From Chromera velia (Eukaryota; Sar; Chromeraceae), in assembly GCA_018398765.1 (NCBI GenBank), contig JAHBMJ010000587.1, forward strand, positions 2,116 through 61,204: DNA of 59,089 nt, read 5' to 3'. Of this stretch, positions 44,963 to 56,698 are shown piece after piece. The position numbers and the translations under genes are program-made. A model generated the notes under the pieces. The model was not told the origin of the DNA. It saw nothing but the letters and a program-made list of their open reading frames with translations, and searched no databases. Positions within the stretch are counted from its first letter, which is position 1, and each line of letters begins with the position of its first letter.

Positions 44963-46202
44963 TAGTGACCATGTTTGATTTGATTATATTTGATTTGATT
45001 TGATTTGATTTGATCTGAGCTTCAACCTCAAATATTTGATATTTGAGGTAAGATTTGAGGTTAACCTCTTAAAGTTCCTCACTGAGTCATTGACTTACTG
45101 TCACTCTGATCATTTTTCTCATGACAATAGTTATCAGAACATTTCTGATATATATTTCAAAAATTTAAAAAAATATGTATATATAATTATAACTTATCAG
45201 TTTATGATAATAGTTATCAGAACATTTCTGATGTGTGTTTCAAAAATTTAAAAAAATACATATAAAATTATAACTTATCAGTTCCGTAAAAAAAATGTGC
45301 CTGTATGGCAGTGTATGTACACTAGTCACTGAGATTCACTCTAGTACTAATAGAGATTAAGAACATAAAATTGATAGATTTGAAATTGCATATAACTTTT
45401 TGTTGATACGATAAAGTTAGAGCATGTACCAAAATTGAGGTGACAATCACTCAGCTTTATGGCACTTCCTTTTCCTCTTCTTCATGATCACTTTCTTCAA
45501 TGTGAATCGAATCGATCGGTGGTGGGAGCTGCTGAGACGGAGACGGAGAACTACGCACACGTTTGTTATTGCTGTTGGTGTTGGAACCGTCCTGTTTCTG
45601 GGCAGCTAAGCATCCAGAGTTGGTAAGTTCGGCTACCCTCTATGCCACGCCAGGGCCGACAACAAGCCCCTTGTGTTGGAGGTAAATATAGAGAGGTCGG
45701 TAGCCTTCCTCACCCGGAGTGATGACTTTCTCAGGAGGGGGAAGTTTCCCCCCAGCCTTCTTAGCATTTGCGTCTGCGGCCGCCTCCTTTGGTTTCAAAT
45801 TAGTCCTCCTGCCGGGCCCTGTAGGAGCGGCCCCCCTTCCAGCACTGTCAACAGCCCCCCCGTTGCCTTTTCCCTTGCCTTTCTGGAACTGCTCCACACT
45901 GACAGGGAATGTGGTCACAGCTTTTCGACGCTTGGGGTCAGGGGCATGCTGCAATCTCTCGTTTTTTTTTTTAGAGCAAACCATCAAGATTTAGGTTTTT
46001 TCATTTGAATCAGCATGCGTGACGGATTGGTACTTGCAAAAGTTTTTTCGGGACCTTCATATTTGAGGTTGAAAGTCATATTGATCAAATATTTGATCAT
46101 ATTTGATAGGTCTTTAAACACTAGGTCCTCCCTGACTGGATATTTGATTTGAGCTTAAGCCCTACCTCAAATCAAATCAAATCAAATCAAACATGGTCGC
46201 TA
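44963..46202. mobile_element. hAT-type DNA transposon, 1,240 bp
   Basis: The termini read TAGTGACCATGTTTGATTTG (left) and TAGCGACCATGTTTGATTTG (right, reverse complement), fitting the hAT rule YARNG. An exact 8-bp duplication CAAGTGAC flanks it (44955-44962 and 46203-46210), as hAT elements produce. Both subterminal regions carry (GATTT)n. The interior encodes one 175-codon minus-strand frame but no recognisable hAT transposase, so it is non-autonomous or carries a passenger gene. Confidence 0.88.
45457..45987 (-). pseudogene. Basic, disordered protein frame inside the hAT-type element
   Basis: Minus-strand ATG at about 45984-45987 opens a Lys/Arg-rich sequence (CSKKKNERLQHAPDPKRRKA) with a Gly/Lys linker and a short ordered segment (EEGYRPLYIYLQHKGLVVG). 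A single in-frame TAG lies at 45640-45642. Beyond it the frame continues Ser/Pro/Gln-rich and acidic (HIEESDHEEEEKE) to TAA at 45457-45459. Function unknown; a nucleic-acid-binding role is suggested only by charge. Confidence 0.45.
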
Positions 46203-46210
46203 CAAGTGAC

Positions 46211-46556
46211 TAAACACCTTTGCAAAGTTACAATGCCCTGCATATTCGCGAAAGTATATATGCATAGCGAGGAATGTTAGAATGAAAGAGAAAAAAGAAA
46301 ATTTGAATAAATGTAATCCTTCTGAATGATTAGAAGCTAGTTAAACTGTGTATGCTTTGACTGCTTTGCAATTTTTAAGTCCCACTGTCCCACTTTACCT
46401 TTGTATATTGAAATTCACACCTAGTCTGAAAACAACCCATCGTAGGGAGCTAAAATTTTGTATGGAGACTGGTTGTTGGCTGCCTAGTCTTAAACTGTGT
46501 GTACTACTCAGAAGTTCTGACTTGGGTCGATGTTTGAAACCAAATGTGACGTCCAC
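46211..46556. other. Region without a supported gene
   Basis: AT-rich flank of the hAT-type element. Nothing recognised. Confidence 0.6.
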
Positions 46557-46952
46557 TTAAAGCTGAACTGCTTTTTTTTTGTGACGTCTGTTCATCCTAT
46601 CGATGAGTCTTTTGCAGTCTTCATCGCCCAGCTGAATAATGTCTCCAACAAAGCAACCACCTGGTAGGCCTTCAATTGTTCTGAACAGCGCTTGATGGTG
46701 TTCAGGATCAATTTTCATGACCGTCTGGACAGGGCAAGCGTCCGCCAATTCCTCTTTTGCGACCCTTCTGCTTTTTTTCTGTCTGTCCCGTTCTTCTTCA
46801 TTTTCTTGCCCCTTCACAAGCGTTGTCTTACCCTCGAGGTCGCACCGTCGAGCGTCTGCAACTGCTCCCTCTCGCATCTTTTCGGTCTTATTTCTACAGA
46901 CATCCCCACAGAAAGAAGAAAGGACACAGAGACAACGATTTTTTAGCTTCAA
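46557..46952 (-). CDS. Unrecognised basic protein frame (possible exon)
   Basis: An open minus-strand segment ending in TAA. Lys/Glu-rich first half, then KIDPEHHQALFRTIEGLPGG and LGDEDCKRLIDRMNRRHKKK. It lacks a clear ATG at its 5' end and may be a terminal exon or an element-derived fragment. No family recognised. Confidence 0.35.
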   Translation of the reverse strand: MKLKNRCLCVLSSFCGDVCRNKTEKMREGAVADARRCDLEGKTTLVKGQENEEERDRQKKSRRVAKEELADACPVQTVMKIDPEHHQALFRTIEGLPGGCFVGDIIQLGDEDCKRLIDRMNRRHKKKAVQL

Positions 46953-47159
46953 TTAAGAAGAACGGGAAATCGTACCAATTCAAGCAAGACGCTTCGCGGA
47001 GCTCCAAAAAGTAGTCGCAGAGATTTGCGCTGCAAAGTTGTCTGAGAGATCAGCGAACCAGCGGTAAACTTTTTTTGGACTGGAGTCTACTTTATTTTAG
47101 TTAGTCCGTCGGCGAGAAAGTAAGAAATTCAGCTTAATCGAGGAGATAAAAGAGACTCG

Positions 47160-47470
47160 AACTGAGCATCTTTCGGTGGGTTTCGCGGTCATGCAGTCAA
47201 CAATCAATGCGTTTTCCTTCTTCAATAGAGAGGCAGTAAGGAGACTGAATGCTCCTGTCCCCCAGGATACCCTGAGGCCGCTGTCTTTTCCAAGAAGCCC
47301 TATGAACCTGAAGTCTGACTGGACAGCGACTCGGGGGTCTACAATCACCCCCGACCTCGGTATACTCAAGGACCGAGGCTGCCGAAGCCAAGCCAAACAA
47401 CAGAGGGAGAAGGAAACCCGCAAAGCATGACTGACTGTGTGCATGAAACACTGAATGAAAATGCACTCCC
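47160..47470 (-). CDS. Possible signal-peptide-encoding exon
   Basis: Minus-strand ATG at 47466 opens a frame with a hydrophobic stretch (CFAGFLLPLLFGLASAAS) that looks like a secretory signal, followed by a possible donor GAG|gtgggg/gtgatt region. Two other frames are also open here, so the choice is uncertain. Confidence 0.25.
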
Positions 47471-47578
47471 CCGTCGACTGACCAGTTGAACGTAAGCTAC
47501 TCTCGGCACGCAAGCCGGAGGGAGAAATGACTACCACCCACACGAAAGATGACTTATTGGCTCGACGGCCTTGTTTGA

Positions 47579-49204
47579 TCAGCGAAAACACAGGAGTGGC
47601 GTGCCTCTGCAATGCTCTGTCTGGATCTCAAACAGGGACCAGACTTCACTGCGCAGGCTCGCTACAATTTTCACTGACCTGTTTTTTGCAGTGAGTTTCA
47701 TCAGGTCCTTTCGGTAGTCTGCAAACAGACAATGAAAGAAACACAGAGAATGTACGGGTGTTGACCGTGGGAGGGAGCAATAGATCAGCTGACAGTGTCC
47801 TGTGCCATGTCGTTTTGTACAATAGTGTGTAGGACTGTCTGTGTTGAAAGGTTGAGAAAGCGTACAAGTGGGAAACGCTCGCAACAAAAAATCCCAGTTC
47901 TCTGAAATCACTCAAAGTCTTTGTATTCACTGTCCCAACCACCAGCGTCGCTGCTAGTAGTCAGTTTCGCAGGTAAATTGAAACGAGCTTTTTTGCGTAT
48001 CTTGAAGAAAACAGCCAAAACAATCTGCTCCCATTCCCATATGAAGATTGGATTTCGTACCTGAGGAGTCTAGAGGCGGAGTCGTTCTGGTCGATGCACC
48101 TCCGGAAGATGCAAAGGACGAAAACGAACAAGGAGGTAGGGGAGGTGCGGGGGAAAAGGCAGAGGGCTGATTCCGTCCCCCCCAATTCTGCCAATTGCCT
48201 CCTTCTCCTCCTGTTCCATTCACGAGTCCATCAAACCCAGGCCCTCCCATCATTCTCCGCCCTCTGACGCCTTGAGGAGTCAGGAAAGGAGGAACTGAAG
48301 GATACCAACCTGGCCCATCCAATGGCTGCTGCTGGTCAGGGGGGCCGTAATGGCCGACATATGGGGGAGGAGGATTCGGGAATGGGAACTCTGAACGCTC
48401 TCCTGCTCCAGCCCCTTGGCGACGTCCAGTCTCTCTTTCTCTTTCTCTCTCTCCATCAGGAGGGGGCAAGGGTTCAGCAGCAGAAGGGGCAAACTGTAAA
48501 CCCGGCGGCCAGCTGGCCTCTCATCCCTGCAGAGGCAGAGGCTGGCTTTGGCTGGGCTCTCCAGCAGAAGTCTCCAGACACTCATACTGACCATGCGGCG
48601 GAATCTGCCCCCCATCTCCCCCGTAGCTGAGTCTTGGGTCTACTTGCATCATGCTCATATTCGTGCTGCTGTTCGGATTTCCATGCATACGCTGCTGCTG
48701 CCAGTGCAGCTGCTGGCGAGATGAACTCAAAGGGGAAGAATCCGAGACGGTCTCCGGCATGCCTTCATAAGCCGCAAGACTGGGCCCTGAAGGGGCAAGC
48801 GACCCCAATACCCCCCGCTCGATCCCCGAGTGGGCCCTCTGCCCAGCCCCGTGAGGGAGAGGAAGGGTGGATGACCCAGGGGTTGGGAAGAGAGAGGGCG
48901 CACCAGCGGGAGGAAGGGAAACAGAAGCACTTCCACTACCTCCACTTCCCTGAGCTGAGATTGCTCTGGCGCTGTTCTGTGGCGGCAAGTGTCCTCCTTC
49001 GCCTGTCACAGCGTGTGAGGAGGAGGCTGCAGAGAAAGGAAAAGGAAAAGGAAACTGCTCACTTCCCACCCTTAGGTGGTTTGACGGATCAGGCGGCTGC
49101 CTCCCGCCCCTTTCTCTTTCTCTGAAACCACTCAAAGTCTTTGTATCGTTACCCGATCGACACGCCGACCGACAAGCATCACTAGTCAAACTTGAAGTAC
49201 GCAA
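47579..49204 (-). CDS. Disordered Pro/Ser/Gln/Gly-rich protein, three exons, one in-frame TGA
   Basis: Exons 48061-49204, 47679-47718 and 47579-47606 (stop TGA) join in phase; the middle exon encodes YRKDLMKLTAKN. The large exon is low-complexity (SFSAASSSHAVTGEGGHLPP, LHWQQQRMHGNPNSSTNMSM, FPNPPPPYVGHYGPPDQQQ) and suggests a scaffold or RNA-associated protein; no domain is recognised. An in-frame TGA at 48521-48523 interrupts it without changing frame. The 5' end of the gene is not defined. About 120 bp from the upstream side of the big exon is duplicated inside the first intron (47890-48020 versus 49120-49235). Confidence 0.5.
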
Positions 49205-49935
49205 TTTTGCGTACCTCCAAGAAAATGGCCAACATCATCACTTGTATTGCTTTGAAACGATCCAAGCCGGGAAGGCTCGACAGAATGGAAACAAATCTCA
49301 CAGCAAGATTCTCCCTCCTTCTCCCTTCTCTCTCACTCACTTAGATGTGTGTTTCATCACTAGTTTTCTACACTCACTCACTCACTCACTCACTCACTCT
49401 CTCACTCACCCATGTTCTGTCGTAACTCGTCGAGGAACGCGCGTCTCTGTTCAAAATTTCATATTTCTTCTCGTCCTCCCGGCAGCTCCTCCAGTTCACC
49501 CCACTCGTAAAGACAGAGTTTTTTTTTTTACTGCAAACAACGAAGAGACAGACAGGCAGGCATGCAGAAATGAAATGAAAACGAAAGAAAGGAAGGACGG
49601 AAGGTGGCTGCTCCCAGAAAAAGGGAGGTGACCGGATCATGCGAAAACGCGTTGAAAGAACCAAGGAGTGAGGCTCAGCGAACAACTTTCGTGACAGAAA
49701 TCTGCGACGAGTCCGACCAAAGAAAGATGTGTGACAGATCGTCGCTGACAGATCGACGTGGAAGAGTGCAGAACACGTCAAGATTGCAAGAAGACCACCT
49801 TAATTGCAAGTAAATAGAGGGAGCGGGTTGAGGGCGAATTTATTTGCTTCTTTGGGGAAAGGCTCTCAAATCGCGTATACATGTGTGTGAATGTGTGTGC
49901 GTGTGTGTATGTATGTGTGTGTGAGTGTGAGTGTG

Positions 49936-49977
<42 letters not shown>

Positions 49978-50082
49978 TGAGTGAGTGTTCACGAATATGT
50001 GTGAATGTGTGAATGTGTGAATGTGTGTGAGTGTGTGTGTGTGTGTGTGTGTGTACATGTGCGTGTGCGTGTGCGTGTCCGT

Positions 50083-50124
<42 letters not shown>
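49205..50124. other. Region without a supported gene, with microsatellites
   Basis: (CACT)n at 49374-49410 and a GT/GAGTGT-rich tract at 49880-50118. No gene supported. Confidence 0.7.
49880..50118. repeat. (GT)n/(GAGTGT)n microsatellite
   Basis: About 240 bp of GT dinucleotides with GA and CG interruptions. Confidence 0.93.
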
Positions 50125-50352
50125 TTACTGACTGGTTTTATTTCCCTTTAGTTTTTTGACGACGACCAAAAAGAAGATTACACGTTTCTTCTCTTCCGTT
50201 CCGTCGTGTTTGAAGTACAAGCTGTAAGTCTGCCCCTGTGCGCACACTTGCTCAATTGCCCAACGGACCACAGGTGCGTCCGGGTTTCTCTCTGTTTCCC
50301 TCTGCAGACGAAAAAGGGGGGCAAACGATTCGAGGACGTCCAACAAACTCAA
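50125..50352 (-). CDS. Unrecognised short frame, probable exon
   Basis: A minus-strand open segment with good coding character ([40 protein letters not shown]) and a C-terminal hydrophobic/basic end ([18 protein letters not shown]). No conventional ATG and no clear partner exon. No family recognised. Confidence 0.35.
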   Translation of the reverse strand: MSLLDVLESFAPLFRLQRETERNPDAPVVRWAIEQVCAQGQTYSLYFKHDGTEEKKRVIFFLVVVKKLKGNKTSQ

Positions 50353-51447
50353 GACGACAGTGTACGATTGCTAGACTAAGTGCATGAACGCATCCAAAAA
50401 ATGAGACGAAGAGACCTTAACAAACACAGATTGTCTTTCTTCGGACATTCGATCAGATGCACATGATCGAAATGGGAAGCATGCCATGAGGATTTGCCCT
50501 ATATATGCACGTACAGGAACCTGGGGTCCACAGGGGATCTGCTTTTCCATTTCTGCAGTGAACTGCAGCTTAGTCTACAGTATTTGCCATCGTGTCTTTT
50601 CTTTTCTCTTTGTTTCCACCTTGCTGAATTTTGACTTCAAGGGGGGGATAACAGGGTGATGTTGGAGCCACATGCATGCACATAAAGCATCTCGCTGCTA
50701 CCTGTGCATTCATTTTGTGCAATTCTTGTCTTTCTGTGAGACTAGCTCCAGTGAGGGATCTGACTCCCCTGACCCAGGCTGCATGTAACCTAGCTGCTTT
50801 CCGTACATTTCCCGCCCCAACGTACACGTCTACGAATGTACTATAGTATCATTCACTTACCTCAGTTTTCGCCGCCGTGGTTTGCCTGAGGCCGTAGCCG
50901 GTCCGCGTGGCCGGAAAGAAGCCGGTTTTTCTCTGCAGAGATCAAGAACAGAAGAGAGGAGAGAGGTACAAAAGTGTGTGATCGCAAGTGTTGCAATGCC
51001 TGGTCAAGGGGTGTCCCAGAGGAAACCCATTGACAAGATGGTGCGTACGTGTGTGCAGAGGATTGCCTCGTCGATCCATGAGGGCCCTGTGCACACTGCG
51101 AGGTGATTCAGATGAAAGGGGGATGCGCGATGAAGATTCTGAAAGATTTTAGAAGGAAGAAACGCCGGAAGGAGGGAAGGAAAGAGAGGGGTCTGACAAA
51201 GGGAGGTCGCATCGGCTTCAAAGGGGAAAAAGGAGTGCCACGATGCATATATGGTGGTGGATGCTGTGGAATGACTTCTTTTGAAAATGGATCCATGGAC
51301 AAAGCTAGTTCCCCTCCTAGACCATTGGCAAGCACAAGAGACAGACAGACTGAGCAAAACACAGCGAAAAACAGTCAAAAGAAAGATCTCAACAGCCACA
51401 GTCAACGACTTCAACAGAGAAGCTAGCTAGACCAGAGAGAACTACAA
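50353..51447. other. Region without a supported gene
   Basis: An exon-like segment at 50941-51041 (+) follows CTCTGCAG and ends before gtgcgtac, but no continuation was found. A TGCATGC motif lies at about 50672. Confidence 0.45.
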
Positions 51448-51879
51448 TCAACCAGCTGGTTTTCGACTGACCACCTGTGCTAACGCTTCTGAAAGAATGC
51501 CTTGCGTTGTCAGCGAGTCCAGTGCACTCCAGTTCTTCACTACTTGGTCTGCAAAAGCTACTGCCACCCTTATTCCGAGCTCAGCTTCTTCTTGGGGGAT
51601 TTTTTGTGCACTGAGAAGGGATTGGAGGGCTGCTTGTGTCTGCTCTGCTGATGGAAGGGGAGCACCAGCAGGCATTGGTTCGGAAGTGATGCTTTCGAGG
51701 AGCTGTCCTTCTCTGAATAGGGAAAAGTGTTTGGTGATGTTCTTATTCGGGACATTGTACCTGACGCACAGGTTCGCCTTGTCCACACAAAGTCCGGTGA
51801 CTGTTGGGTTGATCTTCAGGCGCTCTGCTTGCAGTCTTCCAGACAGAGCACCCATGTGAATATGTGCGGGTTGATGCAT
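51448..51879 (-). CDS. Hypothetical 143-aa protein
   Basis: A complete minus-strand frame from ATG 51879. It has regular coding composition and no low complexity: LKINPTVTGLCVDKANLCVR, HFSLFREGQLLESITSEP, then a helical C-terminus (AELGIRVAVAFADQVVKNW). No signal peptide, transmembrane segment or known motif. It may be a whole small gene or a terminal exon. Confidence 0.5.
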   Translation of the reverse strand: MHQPAHIHMGALSGRLQAERLKINPTVTGLCVDKANLCVRYNVPNKNITKHFSLFREGQLLESITSEPMPAGAPLPSAEQTQAALQSLLSAQKIPQEEAELGIRVAVAFADQVVKNWSALDSLTTQGILSEALAQVVSRKPAG

Positions 51880-51978
51880 GGTGGATCGGATGACTTAATA
51901 GACGAAAGCAAGGATTTCACTCACACAGCTGCAGACTCCGGCATGCTCCGGAATGCAGAAGAGCGTTCGCGGAGCTGC

Positions 51979-52014
<36 letters not shown>

Positions 52015-53295
52015 TGGGCGACTGCATGTGTGGCGATTGTACAGACGAAAGGGAATCGGCAGCCAATATACATCCCCATTGTGTCGCCAATCCTAGCACC
52101 AATCCCCATCGATCGACGTATATCGATAGTTATATAGCTCGAGGCGTCGATCGTACATCATGCAAGAGAAGTTAATATATATATATATATATATATGCGC
52201 GTTTATTCATAATTGATCTGTATTCATAATTGATCTTTGCGCGCGCGGAGCATCACCCCTGACATGAACCTGCATGCATGCGCATGCTTGCATGAACGTG
52301 CATCATTGACTCGTCTTCACAGGCCATGCAGGGGCCCATGCACCACCACCAAGTCGTGCTTTGGCCCGGCAGTCATTACAGGGCGATTTTGAATCTCTGG
52401 TATGGAAGAACATCACCTCTTTACAGGCAGCAAATTGCGAGCAATGCCGAAGTTGGCCCGCAACAATCTGCAGCATATATACCTATATATTCATTCATTC
52501 ATTCATTCATAGCGCGCGTGCGCTCACGCTTTCCGGGCCATCTCTCGAGCTGCCCCCCAGTTAGAACCGTTGCGACGTGTGCGCAGAACGAACAAGAAGC
52601 GTCAGATATGCGGCAGGTCTCCACAAGATCCTGGCTGGGTGCGTTTGCCTGTGAAATAGAATCCTGATCTTCCTCTTGTCCGAGTTCGGGGTCTTCAAAG
52701 GTTTCATCGTTTCGGTATAATCTGCAGCTTTCAAGGTCAGTCAAATTTTTGAATTGTGAAAGAACGTGACTGGAACAGAACATCTGTCGCTCTTCGATGC
52801 ACCCTATCTCACTTTGTATGGTTTGTCCTCTAGATTGCTCTCATTTTGCTTGGTTCGCATGATCATTTTTGTTTGCATCGTTAGAGGTCTGGGACAGTCG
52901 CATGCGTGACTCGATTCTAGACAACATATAATTGATTGTGTTTGTCTTTGTGTCTGCCTACCCGTGTGCCTCCCTGTCCATCAGACTATGGCGCCAATAG
53001 TGGATAACAACAGAGCGCAACAGAGTCGGGCAGACTCTGGGACGGGACGTCAGTGTAGAAAAGATGGATGGGTCAGTCAAAGATGTTTATATACACAGAC
53101 ATCAGCATGCAGAACCTGCCTGCACACACAGAGACCCCATTGCAACAGCCACTCCTGCATGTGCTGCAGCTAAGTGCAGACATTCAAACTCTGTATCCAG
53201 GTTGACCGGCACAGCTTCCTCACGGCCTTGAAGGAATGAATATGAATGAAATGGACTCTTCCATACAGATATCTGAAGGTTCTGTCTGAGCTTTC
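51880..53295. other. Upstream region of the KDM4-like gene
   Basis: Contains (AT)n at 51978-52012 and 52172-52196 and clustered TGCATGC motifs at about 52268-52305, a plausible promoter. A frame starting ATGGCGCC at 52987 after CCATCAG could be an upstream exon. An acidic minus-strand frame (52499-52783) is not supported further. Confidence 0.45.
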
Positions 53296-56200
53296 ATGAA
53301 GCAATGCACCGATGTGACTGCGTTCAGCCCAGAGAGATTTGAGGTCCTCCTTGAAGTGTGCCGGAAGAATGGGTACTGGAAGAATGATTCTCCTCAGTGC
53401 CTCCTCTCGTGGATGTTCGGGAAGGGCTTCTCAGTTGAACTTCCTGAAGTCGCAAAAATGATGTCAGTCAGCTTGCACATTTGTTGTGACACTCATGCAC
53501 AGTGCGTCTGTTGTGTAAATGCCAGAGCACACGTACGGTCTCTGCTTTGTTTCGTCCAGTACTCTCAGTTGATTTCTGAACTGTCTTGTTTTCCTTCAAT
53601 GGATGCAGGTTTTCTTTTCTACCATCTGTATGAAAGAAAATGCATGCATAGTTGATACACGAACCGCTTTGTTTTCCTTCAATGGATGCAGGTTTTCTTT
53701 TCTACCATCTGTATGAAAGAAAATGCATGCACAGTTGATATACGAACCGTTTTGTTTTCCTTCAATGGATGCAGATTTTCTTTTCTACCATACAGAAAAA
53801 GAATTCTGTATAAAAGAAAATGCATAGTACACATTTGATATACGAACCGTTTTGTTTTCCTTCAATGGATGCAGATTTTCTTTTCCACCATACAGAAAAA
53901 GAATTCTGTATGAAAGAAAATACATGCATAGGTGATATACGAACCGTTTTGTTTTCCTTCAATGGATGCAGATTTTCAAGGTTTCAGGAGAGTATAATAG
54001 CAAAAGGGAAGGCGAACCTCAAGTTTGCTCTCGATTGGGCAATCAACGCCCCTGTTCTTCCCCCGACAAACCTGCAACCTCTTCCCGGCAGCCTTCCTGT
54101 AGCTGTTGACTGTAGGGTAAGCCGATGTTCATTCCTGCATGCATGTACAAGCAAGTATGTTGTTCCGAAGAAAAAGAAAATTAAAGAAGAATGAAGGGCA
54201 CGAAGCTGCAAGAAGCTCTTCGCTTGGCACGGTCTTATCTTCGGTCTGACTGAGATACCAAGTTTCAGAGTGGCAGACCATGAAAGCTGAAGCTGCCAGT
54301 GGACGTCTGTCAGTGACCTCTGATTCAGATCAAACATCTGTCAACGAATCGGACCCCCATTTAATTGATCTTCGTGCAGGTATCTCCGGGTGGAGGTCCT
54401 GGCCTTGCTGCATGCGTTCAAGATGACTGACGGTCAGCAAGGTTGAGGTGGCATGGAGAGAGGTTGCACGAACATCTGTTCAGACGAGACTGTGGGTCTT
54501 TCTCACGCACAAAAGAGTCCGAGCAAAGCAAGCGCAAGCCTGAGTAACTGTTCCATTCATCTTCGGTCCTCATCTGCAAACTGCATATGTCTTGTCTTCC
54601 CCTTTTCGCCTCGAAAAACACATGCAGGATCGCATCTGCACGCTGCATGAATCTCTAGCAGGCACTGTGCAGTGGTACAACTTGTAGGGATCAAGAACAA
54701 GACACCGGCTGTCTTCTTCGTAAGAGAGTTTCCACTCATTTCCCACGACACATTTCCACCTTCTCTTGTTCCGTGAAACCGATTCCCCCTGCACACTCTC
54801 CACAACTCAACGGCGCGCGTGTGTGTGTGTGTGTGTGCAGTAAATACGTGGAGAGGAAGTACAAGAGTGGGATCTTCGCTGCTATGGTTGGTTGGTTGGT
54901 GGGTGGGTTGGTTGCTGTGCTTCGATCACGTTCCTGCATGGAGTCCTACTCAGGCTTCCTTCCGCTAGTCTTTGAAATTAATTCCTTTTTTTGTGGTCTT
55001 CTCCCTGATCCTTCTCTTTGCCTGGCTGTGCGGCTGTCTCTCTTGGCCTTCCTTTCTTTTCCCTCTCCTCGCCTGTATCTCTTAGAATAGTCTCTATCTT
55101 CAGGAGAACCTCTGTATGCCGATTTTGAGTCTCCCAGTCTCCGTTTTCCATCGCACCCGAGTGCCTTGATGCGCAGAACGCGCGTATCATATATAGGGCG
55201 ATGAGTTTGATCCTGAATTCTCTGACGCTCTATCTATGCCTTCTTTGCATTCTCCGGCCGGTGCCCCTGCTCATACGCATGAATGCATACATGCAGCTGA
55301 AGCCCCCAACCCGATTTTGGCACCCCCCGGGGGCCGGGTGGGTACGAGACTCCAGAGTTCAGGCTGGATCGCAAGCTGGGGGTGCCAATGAGGCAGATGA
55401 CGGTCCCGGCGAGCCTGAAAGGAGCTGCTGGAGTCTCCATTCTCAGGAATGAAGACGCGACAAAGTTCTCTGGAAAGTCAGTCGATAACACAAACATCTG
55501 ATTCAAGTAGTCTGTAAGTCAACATACGTCAACAGATTCATTCGCTTAGCAGAATACTGGATGAGTCAACCTTGGCACACAGACCTGGCAGTCGACTCAG
55601 AGATATCCACACACAGTAGTGTGCGCACGCGCACCCTCTCCCAGAGAATTCAGAGAGCGGAAGAGAGAACCAGCAGACCGACCGGCCCGCATGGTGGTGA
55701 CTGTAATTGAAATGCGCCTTTCCTCCACCCCCAGCCCCCTTCTGTGTATGCGGAGCTGATACAATTGATAAGGAATGCCGATGGGTTGAAGAAATTTCAA
55801 GAGCATTATGATGCATGCATGAGTGGCTGTTTGCAGAACCATCAGAGACTACAAGGAGGTGGCTGAGAAGTTGGCAGAGGGGACTAGGAGGGGAGCGGAG
55901 GAGAAGAAGAAGAAGAGAGACAGCGGAGAGATGCCCGTGGAAGAAATCGAGAGGAGTTTCTGGAATTTGGTACGTCGGTCTGTCCCCCCTTGTTTTTGTC
56001 TGCTCATGAATTACCTTCACATCGTTAATTCTTGTCGATCCCCCCCCCAGCTTCTCATTGCATTCTATCATTTCGACCAGATTGCTTGTGAACATTCATG
56101 AAGCCTCACGCGCATGCATGAATAGCTGATCAATGCATTTACGCATTTTTTCGTTTCTGTTTCTCACAGACAAAACCCTTTTTTCTTTTCATGCGCATAA

Positions 56201-56667
56201 AGTAGCCTGCATGCATTCATTCATTTCAGCTAACGTCAATTCTTCTTCTCTCCTTGTCTGCGTGCTGGCCCTCCAAAGATGCACGTGCGTGAGCGTGCAG
56301 CCCTCCTTGGTCGGAACGGCGCGGGACCGGATGCTGGTGTACGCGGCAGACGACGGTGGGGGCTCTTTCTTTGACAAGAAGACGCCCCCCTTCTCATTTG
56401 AGAACATGCCGGGGGATCTCCTGAGGAAGCTGCCCTCTGTGCCTGGGGTGAAAACTCCCTACGGCTACGTTGGTCAGTGAGTCAGTCAGCTGTCTCTTTC
56501 TGTCAATGTTTAGAAACGAGGAACGTTCTTTTCTCTGTCTCTCTTACTCGAAATTTCCCCTTTCTATGTCGCTTTCTTTCTTTTCGTTTCTTTTCTTTTC
56601 TTTTTTTCTTTCTTTCTTTTCTTTCTTTCTATCTTTCTTTCTTTCTTTCTTTCCTTCCTTCCTTCCT

Positions 56668-56698
<31 letters not shown>

